DNA of 64,000 nt. It comes from Thermovorax subterraneus. Its GTDB lineage: Bacteria; Bacillota; Thermosediminibacteria; Thermosediminibacterales; Thermosediminibacteraceae. Positions 62,927-64,000 of the stretch are shown piece after piece. The stretch covers positions 124,001 to 188,000 of the forward strand of contig JAKIHM010000002.1 of the NCBI GenBank assembly GCA_021608145.1. Reading direction: 5' to 3'. Positions within the stretch are counted from its first letter, which is position 1. Each line of letters starts with the position of its first letter. A program made the translations under genes and the position numbers. The notes under the pieces are model-generated. The model had not been told where the DNA came from, did not search any database, and saw nothing but the letters and a program-made list of their open reading frames with translations.

Positions 62927-63865
62927 TTATTTTATTACATCTATTATTACTTTGGCAAGCTTTATCGGATCGTGCCTTACCACGTCCGCAAAACCTAACA
63001 ATTCCCCGTAAATCACCTTGCAGCCCAATTCCTTAATATTTTCTTCATCGCATGTCACAGGGCAAGCTCCATCTGCCAAGTATCTCAAAAGTAAGTGTTC
63101 CGGAATTTTTTCCGCATTAACGACTACATATTCTATCAAATTGTCCCCTGCGTGTTCAATAATAGTTTTTACGTGGTCGAAGGCGGTATATCCGTCTGTT
63201 TCTCCAGGTTGCGTCATCACGTTGACCACGAAAATTTTTTTCGCTCTAGAACTCCTAACGGCATCAGCCAGGTCCTTAATGAGAAGGTTCGGCAGTATAC
63301 TTGTATAAAGGCTCCCGGGGCCTATGATGACCGCATCTGCCCTCTCTATCGCCTCCAAGGCCTCCGGTAGCGGTTTTGCATCCTCTGGAATAATTCGTAT
63401 TCTTTTAATCTTTCGCCTGATCTTAGGGATCTGCGATTCACCCTTTATTACTGTGCCGTCTTCAAATTCGGCTGCAAGTATTACGTCGCTGAGAGTAGAA
63501 GGCAAAACCTGCCCGCTTACCGCCAGCACCTTGCTTGATTCCTTTATCGCCAGCTCAAAATCCCCAAGTATTTCCGTCATCGCCGCCAAAAACAAATTGC
63601 CGAAGCTGTGCCCTTTGAGCGAACCCGCATTGAATCGGTACTGAAAAAGTTTTTCCATCAGGGGTTCCGTATTCGCTAAGGCCAAAAGGCAGTTTCTTAT
63701 ATCACCAGGCGGCAACATCTTCAGTTCGTCCCTCAAAATCCCCGAGCTACCTCCATCGTCGGCAACCGTTACTATCGCAGTAATGTTCTTGGTGTACCGT
63801 TTTAATCCCCTGAGCAGATTGGGAAGGCCTGTTCCACCCCCTATTGCAACTACATTATAGCTCAC
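62927..63865 (-). CDS. yvcK: Gluconeogenesis factor YvcK
   Basis: 312 residues, CofD/YvcK fold, UDP-sugar binding in Bacillus, needed for growth on gluconeogenic carbon sources and for cell shape. VVAIGGGTGLPNLLRGLKRY, ADDGGSSGILRDEL and LPPGDIRNCLLALANTEPLM are visible. GTG start at 63865 overlaps the rapZ stop by one base (TAGTG). Confidence 0.96.
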   Translation of the reverse strand: MSYNVVAIGGGTGLPNLLRGLKRYTKNITAIVTVADDGGSSGILRDELKMLPPGDIRNCLLALANTEPLMEKLFQYRFNAGSLKGHSFGNLFLAAMTEILGDFELAIKESSKVLAVSGQVLPSTLSDVILAAEFEDGTVIKGESQIPKIRRKIKRIRIIPEDAKPLPEALEAIERADAVIIGPGSLYTSILPNLLIKDLADAVRSSRAKKIFVVNVMTQPGETDGYTAFDHVKTIIEHAGDNLIEYVVVNAEKIPEHLLLRYLADGACPVTCDEENIKELGCKVIYGELLGFADVVRHDPIKLAKVIIDVIK

Positions 63866-64000
63866 TACGCTCCCCCCTCGCTACTGCTCTCATCTCTGTG
63901 TTCTACTATTACTTTATGACCTTCTTTTCTCAAAAGACTCGAAAGTTCATTGACTATAGCCACAGACCTGTGCCTTCCACCGGTACATCCTACTGCTATC
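63865..64000 (-). CDS. rapZ: RapZ/YvcJ nucleotide-binding protein (C-terminus only)
   Basis: The last 44 residues read [20 protein letters not shown], then EHRDE and end [18 protein letters not shown] is the C-terminal signature of the RapZ (YvcJ) family, which binds nucleotides and, in E. coli, RNA. The rest lies outside the window. It is translationally coupled to yvcK. Confidence 0.95.
   Translation of the reverse strand, partial: IAVGCTGGRHRSVAIVNELSSLLRKEGHKVIVEHRDESSSEGGA

Noticed and set aside
1-64000. CRISPR arrays, tRNA, rRNA, insertion sequences
   Set aside because: No regularly spaced repeats, cloverleaf-like genes or transposase motifs were noticed on either strand. This was judged by eye.

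Overview
The window comes from the chromosome of an anaerobic, spore-forming, low-GC Gram-positive bacterium of the class Clostridia, probably thermophilic. Sporulation genes (spoIIM, spoIIP, gpr, yqfC, yqfD, spmA, spmB), a Bacillus/Clostridium gene order, a CIRCE-controlled hrcA-dnaK operon, a T-box leader, a CcpN-type repressor, the rapZ-yvcK-whiA-HPr cluster and an [FeFe]-hydrogenase maturase support this. Thermophily is inferred mainly from an archaeal-type (group III) chaperonin in the dnaK operon. I cannot name the species. Almost all genes lie on the minus strand, so the biological reading order runs from high to low coordinates. Only rpsT, a small caspase-like protein, a zinc-ribbon protein and a decayed beta-CASP nuclease fragment are on the plus strand.

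Layout. Positions 1-3930 hold ccpN-ppsR-ppdK, a carbon-flux operon whose control region carries CcpN-like sites. Positions 3932-11837 hold the conserved yqfC-yqfD-phoH-pgpH-ybeY-dgkA-(DUF3048)-recO-spoIIM run; era and cdd are missing from their usual place. Positions 11946-22490 are one long heat-shock and translation operon: CIRCE-hrcA-chaperonin-grpE-dnaK-dnaJ-prmA-rsmE-mtaB-HIT-rpsU-yqeY. Positions 22486-33979 hold comEC-(TIM barrel)-holA-gpr-spoIIP-(yqxA-like)-lepA-hemW-rluD, with divergent rpsT. Positions 34000-41003 are more accessory: a pseudogene, hydE, the caspase-like and zinc-ribbon genes, dapB, birA, an OsmC protein, a macrodomain protein and several small unknowns. Positions 41084-46241 hold a Ca2+-type P-ATPase, spmA-spmB and an L,D-transpeptidase. 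Positions 46360-49700 form an ECF sigma/anti-sigma/ABC exporter operon. Positions 49786-53462 hold alr, a FemAB-like ligase and T-box-controlled ilvE. Positions 53459-64000 hold dnaE-pfkA-pyk-thioesterase and rapZ-yvcK-whiA-HPr-(CBS/DRTGG regulator).

Genes that plausibly work together: CcpN represses gluconeogenic genes, PpsR switches PPDK on and off, and PPDK interconverts pyruvate and PEP, while pfkA, pyk, HPr and YvcK act on the same glycolytic/gluconeogenic axis. The chaperonin joins DnaK-DnaJ-GrpE under HrcA/CIRCE.

The points most worth a second look are: (1) three genes (ccpN, ppsR, gpr) whose best ribosome-binding site points at an ATA codon; (2) the lipoprotein signal of the DUF3048 protein, out of frame by one base at an eight-T run; (3) tandem CcpN-like boxes before ccpN; (4) the archaeal-type chaperonin; (5) a stand-alone small protein with a His/Cys arrangement like clan CD (caspase-fold) proteins; (6) a T-box leader with an extra terminator-like hairpin in front of it; (7) a beta-CASP pseudogene with an in-frame 15-bp duplication. 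No tRNA, rRNA, CRISPR array or insertion sequence was recognised.
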